From JBGVMW01 sp045122835 (lineage in GTDB: Bacteria; Bacillota; Clostridia; Lachnospirales; Lachnospiraceae), in the NCBI GenBank assembly GCA_045122835.1, contig JBGVIB010000056.1:1-27133 (forward strand): DNA of 27,133 nt, in the 5' to 3' direction. The notes under the pieces are model-generated. The model was not told the origin of the DNA. It saw only the letters and a list, made by a program, of their open reading frames with translations, and searched no databases. A program made the translations under genes and the position numbers. Below, one piece after another: positions 1 to 6,700 of this stretch (positions are counted from its first letter, which is position 1; each line of letters begins with the position of its first letter).

Positions 1-308
1 TCTTTCATTTTCATAATCAGATTATCACGTGTGATACCTGCATTATTTACAAGAATATCAATCTGACCATATTCTTTTATTAATTCTTTCATCATGCTCT
101 CAACTGCTGCAAAATCAGAAACATCACATTGATATGTAATGGCTTTTCCACCCTTACCTTCAATCTGAGCTTTAACTTCCTCCGCACGTTCCTTTGAGCC
201 ATTATAATTAATCACTACCGTTGCGCCTGCTTCTGCCAATGCTATGGCAATTGCCTTACCAATTCCTCTGCTTGCGCCGGTAACTAGTGCTATTTTCTCG
301 TTTAACAT
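1..308 (-). CDS. fabG: 3-oxoacyl-ACP reductase FabG (5' part; runs off the window)
   Basis: NADPH-dependent reduction of 3-oxoacyl-ACP in the elongation cycle of type II fatty acid synthesis. About 102 N-terminal codons are present. The translation begins MLNEKIALVTGASRGIGKAI, with the SDR dinucleotide motif TGASRGIG near residue 10 and the NNAG motif near residue 90, so this is a short-chain dehydrogenase. Its place directly after fabD makes FabG the natural call. The catalytic Ser/Tyr/Lys lie outside the window. The ATG overlaps the fabD stop by one base (TAATG), and an AAGGAG site lies in the last fabD codons, suggesting coupled translation. Confidence 0.93.
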   Translation of the reverse strand, partial: MLNEKIALVTGASRGIGKAIAIALAEAGATVVINYNGSKERAEEVKAQIEGKGGKAITYQCDVSDFAAVESMMKELIKEYGQIDILVNNAGITRDNLIMKMK

Positions 309-1237
309 TATGCTTCTCCTTCCAATGCTGCAGTTATCTTATCCAAATCCTCTAACTTTTCTAAGTTATATACCTTTTTGGTCTTATCAATCTTGCGCAT
401 AAATCCTGCAAGTGTCTTACCTGGTCCAATTTCAATAAATGTATCTACACCATCAGCAATCATTCTTTCAATTGTCTGCTGCCACTTTACGGAAGAAGCA
501 ACCTGCTTCATTAACATTTCTTTGACCTGATTTTTATCTGTTACATAATCAGCTGTAACGTTTGTAATATAAGGAACCTGAATGTCCCCAATTGTCACTT
601 CATCAATTACATTTCCTAAATTCTCGCCTGCTTCTTTTAACATAGCAGAGTGGAACGGACCACTAACATTTAATTTCACACAACGCTTTGCGCCTGCTTC
701 TTTTAATTTTTCTGCTGCTTCATCTACTGCTTTTTCTTCTCCGGTGATAACAATTTGTCCCGGACAATTATAATTTGCAACAGAAACAATTCCTTCTGTC
801 TCCTCACAAATCTTTGCAATTACATCACCATCAAGTCCTAATACTGCTGTCATTGCACCGCCTTCTGGTACTGCATTCTGCATTAAAATTCCTCTCTGGC
901 GAACTACTTTAAAGGAATCCTCCAACGAAAATACACCTGCTACTGCCAACGCACCATATTCACCTAAGCTGAGACCTGCTGTCACATCCGGTTTGATACC
1001 TTTTTCTTCTAATGCCTTATACATAGCAATCTCTGTTGCCAGCATAGCAATCTGGGTATACTCTGTAATATTTATTTTGTCATTCTCCTCAAAACAAATA
1101 TCCTCAATGGAAAAGCCAGCAGCTTTTGTTGCCATCTCAAACACTTCCTTACATACGGGAATGTTTTCGTAAAAATCTTTTCCCATGCCTACATACTGTG
1201 CTCCCTGTCCAGGGAAGATAAATGCTGTTTTACTCAT
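308..1237 (-). CDS. fabD: Malonyl-CoA:ACP transacylase FabD
   Basis: Cytosolic enzyme that loads malonyl groups from CoA onto acyl carrier protein, supplying the extender unit for fatty acid synthesis. At 309 residues it is the usual length. Visible landmarks are the N-terminal PGQGAQYVGMG motif, the nucleophile elbow GLSLGEY with Ser90, an RQRG segment holding the expected substrate-binding Arg near 115, and His196 in GPFHSAML. The usual GHSLG elbow reads GLSLG here. The ATG follows a TAGGAG site. It sits between acpP, 124 bp upstream, and fabG, which it overlaps. A stable hairpin in the acpP-fabD gap may set the ratio of acpP to fabD message. Confidence 0.96.
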   Translation of the reverse strand: MSKTAFIFPGQGAQYVGMGKDFYENIPVCKEVFEMATKAAGFSIEDICFEENDKINITEYTQIAMLATEIAMYKALEEKGIKPDVTAGLSLGEYGALAVAGVFSLEDSFKVVRQRGILMQNAVPEGGAMTAVLGLDGDVIAKICEETEGIVSVANYNCPGQIVITGEEKAVDEAAEKLKEAGAKRCVKLNVSGPFHSAMLKEAGENLGNVIDEVTIGDIQVPYITNVTADYVTDKNQVKEMLMKQVASSVKWQQTIERMIADGVDTFIEIGPGKTLAGFMRKIDKTKKVYNLEKLEDLDKITAALEGEA

Positions 1238-1302
1238 ATCTGCTCCTATCTGTTGCTATCTGCAAGTTACATTCGTTCTCTATAATTCTCCTAATCATGT
1301 CA

Positions 1303-1328
1303 AGGGCAAAAACTTTCGTTTTTGCCCT
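1303..1328 (-). promoter_or_regulatory. Stable hairpin between acpP and fabD
   Basis: Perfect 11-bp inverted repeat, arms 1303-1313 and 1318-1328, with a 4-base loop that reads GAAA between C and G on the transcribed strand, i.e. a GNRA tetraloop. No U-tract follows, so it is not a canonical terminator. A likely role is protection of the acpP 3' end or partial attenuation before fabD. That role is inferred; only the structure is seen. Confidence 0.7.
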
Positions 1329-1361
1329 GTAAGTATCCTATACAGTTGTAGTATCAGCGAA

Positions 1362-1595
1362 TTAGTCTTCTACACCTTTGCCTTTTAAATACTCAACTAC
1401 ATCACCAACAGTGATTAAGCTTTCTAAATCTTCCTGTGGAATCTCAACAGAGTATTCTTCTTCTAAAGCCATGATTAATTCGAATAAATCTAAAGAATCT
1501 GCGCCTAAATCTTCTTTAAAAGAAGTCTCTAATGTGATTGTATCCGCATCTGCATTTAACTGCTCTGCAATAAGTTCTTTCATTTTTTCTAACAT
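1362..1595 (-). CDS. acpP: Acyl carrier protein AcpP
   Basis: Small acidic carrier that tethers growing acyl chains through phosphopantetheine. The 77-residue product carries the modification motif GADSLDLFEL with Ser34 as the attachment serine, and the typical run of Glu/Asp in helices II and III. The start at 1595 is chosen because AAAGGAG lies 7-8 bases upstream and the product then begins MLEKMKEL like other ACPs; an in-frame ATG at 1634 lacks a ribosome site. It is first in the acpP-fabD-fabG unit. A consensus sigma-A promoter and two palindromes lie directly upstream, consistent with lipid-responsive control. Confidence 0.96.
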   Translation of the reverse strand: MLEKMKELIAEQLNADADTITLETSFKEDLGADSLDLFELIMALEEEYSVEIPQEDLESLITVGDVVEYLKGKGVED

Positions 1596-1620
1596 GGTTT
1601 CATTCTCCTTTAATTCAATT

Positions 1621-1637
1621 AATTTGCATTGCAAATT
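1621..1637. promoter_or_regulatory. Second palindrome in the acpP leader
   Basis: Perfect palindrome AATTTGC-ATT-GCAAATT (7-bp arms, 3-base centre). Its centre is 16 bp from the centre of the FabT-like box at 1639-1651, and it has the same TTTG-N5-CAAA skeleton. It could be a second operator for the same MarR-type regulator. The factor is inferred. Confidence 0.5.
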
Positions 1638-1638
1638 G

Positions 1639-1651
1639 TTTGATATTCAAA
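1639..1651. promoter_or_regulatory. FabT-like operator overlapping the acpP promoter
   Basis: Perfect palindrome TTTGA-TAT-TCAAA. It matches the TTTGA-N3-TCAAA shape known for FabT, the MarR-family repressor of fatty acid genes in streptococci and relatives. It begins at the last base of the -10 box, a position where binding would block initiation. No regulator gene is visible in the window, so the factor is inferred. Confidence 0.65.
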
Positions 1652-1679
1652 GTATAATATGCCACTCTTAATCTGTCAA
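1651..1679 (-). promoter_or_regulatory. Sigma-A promoter of acpP-fabD-fabG
   Basis: On the minus strand TTGACA (1674-1679), a 17-bp spacer and TATACT (1651-1656). This is a near-consensus vegetative promoter about 50 bp upstream of the acpP ATG. Confidence 0.8.
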
Positions 1680-1846
1680 CCTTTTTTTACCTTCACAACC
1701 TGCCTGCTTTTTTCATGTACCAGATATCGATATCGTACCTCAAAGACATGGTACTATACTTTTACTCGTAATTCAAGATGTAAAAATTATATTCTCAATA
1801 TTTTTATAAAAATTGTATCATGATTCTAAATATGTCATTCAAAAAA
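1680..1846. other. AT-rich gap between ymxH and the acpP promoter, with a palindrome
   Basis: No coding region and no clear terminator for the sigG-ymxH unit. The one structured element is the 12-bp palindrome GATATCGATATC (1723-1734), flanked by GTAC on both sides. The outer GTACCA (1717-1722) can pair with TGGTAC (1749-1754). Function unknown. Confidence 0.4.
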
Positions 1847-2104
1847 TTATGAAATCACTACGAGTACATCCTCCAAATCAACATCCACAAGAATGATATC
1901 CTTGCCAAATTTACAGATGGAACACCAGGGTATTACATATTCCTTTTCCCGACCTAAAAATCCAAAGACTGAGCAGGGACCAGGCACAATAATTGCTTTG
2001 ATGCAGCCACAGTCCGGCTCAAACTCCACATCCATAGCAAATCCTATGCGCCTGCAGTCTCTAACATTAATCACTTCACACTTTCGAAGTTCACATAACC
2101 GCAT
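1847..2104 (-). CDS. YlmC/YmxH family PRC-barrel protein (sporulation-associated)
   Basis: Small 85-residue protein beginning MRLCELRKCEVINV and resembling the YlmC/YmxH family, a compact PRC-barrel-like beta fold found in spore formers. The family is poorly characterised; the sporulation label rests on gene context and homologues, not on a known activity. Six cysteines are visible, including the PDCGC and WCSIC segments, which could bind metal. The start at 2104 is chosen because AAGGGG lies about 6 bases upstream; the longer frame to 2176 lacks a comparable site. It follows sigG by 88 bp and probably shares its transcript. Confidence 0.8.
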   Translation of the reverse strand: MRLCELRKCEVINVRDCRRIGFAMDVEFEPDCGCIKAIIVPGPCSVFGFLGREKEYVIPWCSICKFGKDIILVDVDLEDVLVVIS

Positions 2105-2192
2105 ATATTTCCCCTTGTCACTGTTCTGCACTTTGAAAATGCAAAACAGCTGACTCTTTTTTATTAGTATATGCACAGTTTCCTCTTAGCCG

Positions 2193-2972
2193 TTATTCTC
2201 TTAAGTAATGTCTCATACTTTTTAATGCATTTTTTTCTAATCGTGAAACCTGAGCCTGGGAAATCCCGATTTTTTCAGCTACTTCCATCTGGGTTTTTCC
2301 TTCAAAAAAACGCAGGGTAATAATATAATTCTCCCGCTCGTCCAATCGCTTCATTGCTTCTCCTAAAGAAATTTCTTCCACCCAGTTTTCCTCTTTGTTT
2401 TTCTTGTCGCTAATCTGATCCATGATATAAAGAGTATCACCACCTTCTGTAAATACAGGTTCGTGCAGACTTACCGGTGACTGGATAGCATCCAGCGCAT
2501 AGACAACTTCCTCCTTGGCAATTCCAATTTCCGCTGCAATCTCATCTATGGTAGGTTCTTTTAAATTCTTTCTTGTCATATTTTCTTTTGCATAAATGGC
2601 TTTATAAGCAATATCTCTTAAAGAACGGCTTACCCGAATCTGATTGTTATCCCGCAGATATCTCCGTACTTCACCAATTATCATAGGAACTGCATAGGTA
2701 CTAAACTTTACCATAAGAGAGCTGTCAAAATTATCAATAGCTTTCATAAGTCCTATACAGCCGATCTGGAATAAATCATCTACATTTTCATTTGAATTAG
2801 AAAATCGTTTAATCACACTCAGAACAAGCCTGAGATTTCCCTTAATAAAGATTTCCCTTGCTTCTTCATCCCCTTTTGCAATTCGTTCAAAAAGAATATC
2901 CTTTTCCTCATTGGTCAGCAACGGCAGTTTTGCTGTATTTACCCCACATATTTCTACTTTATTAAGAGCCAT
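2193..2972 (-). CDS. sigG: RNA polymerase sporulation sigma factor SigG
   Basis: Late forespore-specific sigma factor. The 259-residue protein carries the SigG-type N-terminus NKVEICGVNTAKLP, a region 2 core with NLRLVLSVIKRFSN, DDLFQIGCIGLMKAIDNFD and VKFSTYAVPMIIGEVRRYLRDNN, then region 3 and a region 4 helix-turn-helix ending in EVAEKIGISQAQVSRLEK. This closely matches Bacillus SigG rather than SigF. The ATG has an AGGAGG site, but both lie in a long inverted repeat that could restrain translation (see 2964-3027). The neighbour order sigE, MBL gene, sigG, ymxH is the sporulation block next to ftsZ. In Bacillus spoIIGA, sigE and sigG are also contiguous, so the MBL gene is an insertion relative to that order. 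Confidence 0.96.
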   Translation of the reverse strand: MALNKVEICGVNTAKLPLLTNEEKDILFERIAKGDEEAREIFIKGNLRLVLSVIKRFSNSNENVDDLFQIGCIGLMKAIDNFDSSLMVKFSTYAVPMIIGEVRRYLRDNNQIRVSRSLRDIAYKAIYAKENMTRKNLKEPTIDEIAAEIGIAKEEVVYALDAIQSPVSLHEPVFTEGGDTLYIMDQISDKKNKEENWVEEISLGEAMKRLDERENYIITLRFFEGKTQMEVAEKIGISQAQVSRLEKNALKSMRHYLRE

Positions 2973-3027
2973 AGTGCATCCTCCTGTATTAAATTTCCTT
3001 AATAACAGAATTCACACTATGGCTCTT
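2964..3027 (-). promoter_or_regulatory. sigG leader stem-loop enclosing the start codon
   Basis: Arms 2964-2976 and 3015-3027 form a perfect 13-bp inverted repeat. On the transcribed strand the 3' arm CACTATGGCTCTT contains the sigG ATG. Inside the loop a second stem (2984-2992 with 2999-3008, one bulged base) closes on a 6-base loop. The Shine-Dalgarno AGGAGG (2980-2985) lies between the two stems. The fold would mask the start codon and crowd the ribosome site. No U-tract follows, so it is not a terminator. Confidence 0.75.
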
Positions 3028-3058
3028 TTTTATACCTGTATATCCTTCAAAAAAATAA

Positions 3059-4663
3059 TTATCGTTCCCACTTATCACATAATGCCATTATTTGATCCGC
3101 AAATTTCGCAATATCTTTATTAGCCAGTTCTTTACTGTCTCTTATAATGCGCAATAGCCGTTGTCCTGCTGCCACTAATCTTGCATATACTTGATTATTA
3201 CGTCTTGCAATTGCCTTTTCCTTGGATATCAACCGCACCTGATTACCTGCTCTGCACAGATTACCGGTCTCAATATCATACACGTCACCTGAATATGGGG
3301 CCTGTGCCTGATATCCATATTCATCCCGAAGTGCTTCTGCAAATTCATCACATACACCATCTTCACCATGTACAATATAGACCTGCTCTGGTTTTTGTTT
3401 AAAGCCCTGTAGCCAGCAAATTAATCCATCTTTGTCTGCGTGTCCGCTGATACCATCCAGTTTTTCAATAGTTGCCCGGACTTCAATCACCTCGCCAAAC
3501 AGCTTCACCGCAGACGCTCCTTCAAGCAACGTTCTTCCCAATGTACCATTCGCTTGATATCCCACAAACAAAATTGTACATTCCGGTCGCCAGAGATTGT
3601 GTTTTAAATGATGACGGATACGTCCCGCTTCACACATACCGGAAGCTGACAAAATCACCTTCGGTGTTGTCTCAAAATTAATTGCCTTCGATTCATTACT
3701 TGTCACCGAAAGCCGTAGCCCTGGAAACTGTAGCGGATTGATTCCCCTTAAAACCAAATCCATAGCTTCTTCATCAAAACAGCTATATGTATTTTTTTGA
3801 AACACACTGGTTGCTTCCACTGCCAATGGACTATCCACATATACAGGAAAATCCGGAAAACGCTCAATCATCTTTTCTTCCTTTATTTTACGAAGAAAAT
3901 ACAGCATTTCCTGGGTTCTTCCCACAGCAAAGCAAGGAATGACTACATTTCCTCCCCGGTCAAATGTCTCCTGTATGATTCTGCTCAACTGCCCGATATA
4001 ATCTGGTCTTTTTCCATGATTACGGTTACCATAAGTAGACTCCATAACTACAATATCCGCTTCATCTGTATATTCCGGGTCTCTTATAATCGGCTGATTT
4101 ATATTACCTACATCACCGGAAAATACTATTTTTTTGTGAACTTCACCTTCCTTTATCCACACCTCAATGCTTGCAGAACCTAACAAATGTCCAATGTCCG
4201 TAAATCGAATCTGTATTCCTTCATCTAACTCAATTATTTCATTATATGGACAAGGAACAAAATACTTCATTATTGCTTCTGCATCTTCTAAGGAATAAAC
4301 AGGCTCATATAATTCGCCTCCGGAACGTTTCGCCTTACGATTACGCCATTCCGCCTCAAATTCCTGAATATGGGCACTGTCGCGAAGCATAATTCGGCAA
4401 AGATCTGTACTTGCTTCTGTGGTATAGATTTCTCCGCGAAATCCATGCTTATATAAAAGTGGTAGCATTCCGCTATGATCCACATGGGCATGGGTCAGTA
4501 ATACATAATCAATATCAGGTACCGGAAATGGAAGTTCTGCATTTTCATATATATTCAACCCCTGTTCCATACCATAATCTACTAATACTTTCTTACCTGC
4601 CACCTCCAGGCAGTGACAACTTCCTGTTACCTCGTGTGCGGCTCCAATAAATGTCAGTTTCAT
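3059..4663 (-). CDS. MBL-fold / beta-CASP RNA-metabolising hydrolase (CPSF-like)
   Basis: Predicted zinc-dependent nuclease of the metallo-beta-lactamase, beta-CASP and RMMBL superfamily, 534 residues, cytosolic. The zinc motif HAHVDH lies at residues 58-63, further ligands are likely in DIGHLLGSAS and SGDVG, and the C-terminal part contains SASGMCEAGR, SGHAD and YIVHGE, typical of the beta-CASP/RMMBL region. The N-terminus FIGAAHEVTGSCH is characteristic. AAAGGGG directly abuts an upstream in-frame ATG at 4672 but sits 9 bases before the ATG at 4663, so the latter is chosen. It lies between sigE and sigG; whether it serves sporulation is unknown. Endo- versus exonuclease activity cannot be told from sequence alone. 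Confidence 0.88.
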   Translation of the reverse strand: MKLTFIGAAHEVTGSCHCLEVAGKKVLVDYGMEQGLNIYENAELPFPVPDIDYVLLTHAHVDHSGMLPLLYKHGFRGEIYTTEASTDLCRIMLRDSAHIQEFEAEWRNRKAKRSGGELYEPVYSLEDAEAIMKYFVPCPYNEIIELDEGIQIRFTDIGHLLGSASIEVWIKEGEVHKKIVFSGDVGNINQPIIRDPEYTDEADIVVMESTYGNRNHGKRPDYIGQLSRIIQETFDRGGNVVIPCFAVGRTQEMLYFLRKIKEEKMIERFPDFPVYVDSPLAVEATSVFQKNTYSCFDEEAMDLVLRGINPLQFPGLRLSVTSNESKAINFETTPKVILSASGMCEAGRIRHHLKHNLWRPECTILFVGYQANGTLGRTLLEGASAVKLFGEVIEVRATIEKLDGISGHADKDGLICWLQGFKQKPEQVYIVHGEDGVCDEFAEALRDEYGYQAQAPYSGDVYDIETGNLCRAGNQVRLISKEKAIARRNNQVYARLVAAGQRLLRIIRDSKELANKDIAKFADQIMALCDKWER

Positions 4664-4720
4664 AATGTACATCCCCTTTTACTGTAAAATTATCGACATC
4701 CTCTCGGTTCTTCTTTCTTT

Positions 4721-4729
4721 ATTGTATCA
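4721..4729 (-). promoter_or_regulatory. Possible extended -10 promoter for the MBL hydrolase gene
   Basis: Minus strand TGATACAAT, i.e. TG-N-TACAAT, about 60 bp upstream of the ATG in the 195-bp gap after sigE. The -35 is poor (TGGGAA at 17-bp spacing). The rest of the gap holds only short AT-rich repeats. Confidence 0.4.
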
Positions 4730-4858
4730 CACATTTGTATTACTTCCCATATTTTTTCGCAAATTTATAATTTTTTCATGTTTTTTCAAACATTTTATAT
4801 AACAGGAGCCTTCACAGTTATGATTGCAACTACATACTTGTATGTTTTTTCTTTCTAT

Positions 4859-5605
4859 CTAATTATAGCGTACAATTTCTTTTTTCAATCTTCGTATAAT
4901 TTTCTTCTCAAGACGAGATATATAGGATTGAGAAATACCAAGCATATCAGCCACTTCTTTTTGCGTTTTTTCCTCCCCATCCTCTCTGCCGATCCCAAAT
5001 CGCATTTCCACAATCAGACGCTCTCTATCATTTAATTTATCCATTGCTTTATGTAAAAGTTTTCGCTCTACCTCATTTTCAATATCTTTCGAAATAACAT
5101 CTTCATCTGTTCCCAGAATATCAGACAACAATAATTCATTTCCATCCCAGTCCACATTTAAAGGCTCATCAATGGATACCTCTAACTTTGTCTTATTATT
5201 TCTTCTCAAGTACATGAGAATCTCATTTTCTATGCATCTTGAGGCATAGGTGGCAAGTTTGATATTTTTTCCACTGTTAAAAGTATTAATTGCCTTTATT
5301 AAACCAATCGTTCCAATGGAAATCAAGTCTTCCACTCCCACACCGGTATTATCAAATTTTTTTGCTATATATACAACTAATCTTAAATTCCTTTCAATAA
5401 GAAGGGAACGTGCTTCTGCTTCCTCATTTGTACCCAATTTTTCAATTACTTCTGCTTCCTCCGCCGGTTCTAATGGTGCCGGAAGAATCTCTGCACCTCC
5501 AATATAATGCACCTCACCTCTCTTAGAAGGGAACACAACATCCTGAAAACCAGGAACCATCCGAAATTGAAATTTACTTGCAGTAGAAACATTTAATATC
5601 ATCAT
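4859..5605 (-). CDS. sigE: RNA polymerase sporulation sigma factor SigE precursor
   Basis: Early mother-cell sigma factor made as an inactive pro-protein. The 248-residue product has about 30 N-terminal residues of pro-sequence before the EVHYIGGAE segment, which aligns with the Bacillus pro-sigma-E processing region. Then follow ERNLRLVVYIAKKFDNTGVGVEDLISIG, KLATYASRCIENEILMYLRR, WDGNELLLSDILGTD, and a helix-turn-helix ending in DMLGISQSYISRLEKK. A strong AAAGGAGG precedes two adjacent ATGs (5605 and 5602); the second has the better spacing. The start is 36 bp after spoIIGA, the gene for its processing protease, so both are probably cotranscribed. Confidence 0.96.
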   Translation of the reverse strand: MMILNVSTASKFQFRMVPGFQDVVFPSKRGEVHYIGGAEILPAPLEPAEEAEVIEKLGTNEEAEARSLLIERNLRLVVYIAKKFDNTGVGVEDLISIGTIGLIKAINTFNSGKNIKLATYASRCIENEILMYLRRNNKTKLEVSIDEPLNVDWDGNELLLSDILGTDEDVISKDIENEVERKLLHKAMDKLNDRERLIVEMRFGIGREDGEEKTQKEVADMLGISQSYISRLEKKIIRRLKKEIVRYN

Positions 5606-5641
5606 AATCCTCCTTTTATATTTATCACATCTGACTTGTGT

Positions 5642-6454
5642 CTATTCTGTCCGGCAGTTTAATATCAGCTGAACAGAGTCTTTTGTATCTGCCAGTCCCT
5701 TTGCAACACCTAGCAATGGTTTTTCCCACCGTTTTATCTGATTCTCATTGTATATCTCCATATATTCAATGCGAAATACCATCATCAAACCTGATTTTTG
5801 GTCAATCGTGGCGTATGGTATAAAACGTACACCTTCCGGAAGCTTATCACCATCCTCACATATTCTGCCTAATTTTGATGCCAGACCTTTGCTGATAATA
5901 TGCACAGGTTCTCCTGTTACCATATCGTTTAGGGAATTTCCAGTGTCATAAAGTGCATCTGTCAATACCACATGCCCTTTGTCATGAAGAACTACCCTTC
6001 TTTCCCGCTGCCTGTTTACCGATATCAGCGAAACCAGTCGCCTGACCATCTCTAATGCTCTAAAACTCAATAAAATAAGTAATATCTGCATCCAGAGATT
6101 ATCACGAAGCAACCAACCGACATGTTCATAAGCCAGTTTAATTACGCCACCTGCAAAGCATGCATTTGCAAGGTAAAACAATATCGTAATTATCATAGAA
6201 CGCACGTTGGTTATCCGAAAAATAAACAACATTGTTAACAGGTTTACTGCTATATATGTAATTTCCCATACTATCCTGAACAAAAACAACTTATTTATTA
6301 CCAGAGCAGCAAGCAACAGACAATTAGCCCCCATTCCTGACAGTATGCGTTTTTTTGTTGTTTCTATCCCGGAAATATGTTTTATCGACAGCAACATACA
6401 GATTGTAATTATGCTGTGGTATAAGAGAAAGCTGTCTAAGTATAATACATACAT
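5642..6454 (-). CDS. spoIIGA: Sigma-E processing peptidase SpoIIGA
   Basis: Membrane aspartic protease of the septum that removes the sigma-E pro-sequence after asymmetric division. The N-terminal half has about five hydrophobic segments, for example around residues 8-24, 45-60, 66-81, 87-104 and 121-131. The C-terminal half is soluble and carries DALYDTGNSL with the catalytic Asp-Thr-Gly near residues 170-172. The length of 270 residues is slightly below the Bacillus protein. ATG at 6454 is chosen because GGAG lies 5 bases upstream; an in-frame GTG at 6460 overlaps that site. A Spo0A-type promoter lies directly upstream and sigE directly downstream. Confidence 0.93.
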   Translation of the reverse strand: MYVLYLDSFLLYHSIITICMLLSIKHISGIETTKKRILSGMGANCLLLAALVINKLFLFRIVWEITYIAVNLLTMLFIFRITNVRSMIITILFYLANACFAGGVIKLAYEHVGWLLRDNLWMQILLILLSFRALEMVRRLVSLISVNRQRERRVVLHDKGHVVLTDALYDTGNSLNDMVTGEPVHIISKGLASKLGRICEDGDKLPEGVRFIPYATIDQKSGLMMVFRIEYMEIYNENQIKRWEKPLLGVAKGLADTKDSVQLILNCRTE

Positions 6455-6485
6455 ATCCACTCCTATCCTGTCCGTCGATAGAAAA

Positions 6486-6518
6486 AGTATAAATCATGTC
6501 CTGTGCATATTTTGTCAA
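6486..6518 (-). promoter_or_regulatory. spoIIGA-sigE promoter, 21-bp spacing, with Spo0A-like box
   Basis: Minus strand TTGACA (6513-6518) and TATACT (6486-6491) are separated by 21 bp, not 17. The Bacillus spoIIG promoter is known for good sigma-A boxes that are too far apart and depend on phosphorylated Spo0A. On the plus strand the -35 overlaps TTTGTCAAA, close to the Spo0A box TTTGTCGAA. Confidence 0.7.
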
Positions 6519-6583
6519 AACCACTGTATACTGATTTTTTTATTATAAACGATATCATTTGCTAGTTCGTGCGCATCATATTT

Positions 6584-6640
6584 TATATACTGGGAAATTA
6601 TAACATTACACAATAAAATGTTGTAATTTCCTAGTATATA
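6584..6640. repeat. Long near-perfect inverted repeat between ftsZ and spoIIGA
   Basis: Two 24-bp arms (6584-6607 and 6617-6640) match at 22 of 24 positions around a 9-base loop. Both mismatches become G-U pairs in a plus-strand RNA. It directly abuts the T-tract of the ftsZ terminator and lies about 65 bp upstream of the spoIIGA -35. It could be a tiny palindromic mobile element, a cruciform or a regulator site. No second copy is in the window. Confidence 0.6.
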
Positions 6641-6682
6641 AAAAAACCGCTACATAGCGAGTGGTCATTCACTATGTAGCGG
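6640..6682 (-). terminator. Rho-independent terminator after ftsZ
   Basis: Arms CCGCTACATAG (6647-6657) and CTATGTAGCGG (6672-6682) pair perfectly over 11 bp and are followed on the transcribed strand by seven T (6646 down to 6640). It lies 18 bp after the ftsZ stop and separates the division cluster from the sporulation block. Confidence 0.9.
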
Positions 6683-6700
6683 CTCTATCTGCTTGTCTTA

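Noticed and set aside
1596..1634. Longer N-terminus for AcpP from an upstream ATG
   Set aside because: It would cover the ribosome site, and the extra 13 residues have no counterpart in ACPs.
2990..3058. Sigma-F or sigma-G promoter for sigG
   Set aside because: Partial matches such as GGATA with CATAGTG have poor spacing, and no confident box could be set.
4775..4802. Short AT-rich hairpins (ATGTTT/AAACAT; also ACATAC/GTATGT near 4830) as a sigE terminator
   Set aside because: Stems are 6 bp with no GC clamp, and T-runs follow only on the plus strand, where no gene ends.
4778..5035. Plus-strand 85-codon hydrophobic frame in the sigE-MBL gap
   Set aside because: Half of it is antisense to sigE, the sequence is AT-driven Phe/Tyr/Leu, and there is no Shine-Dalgarno.
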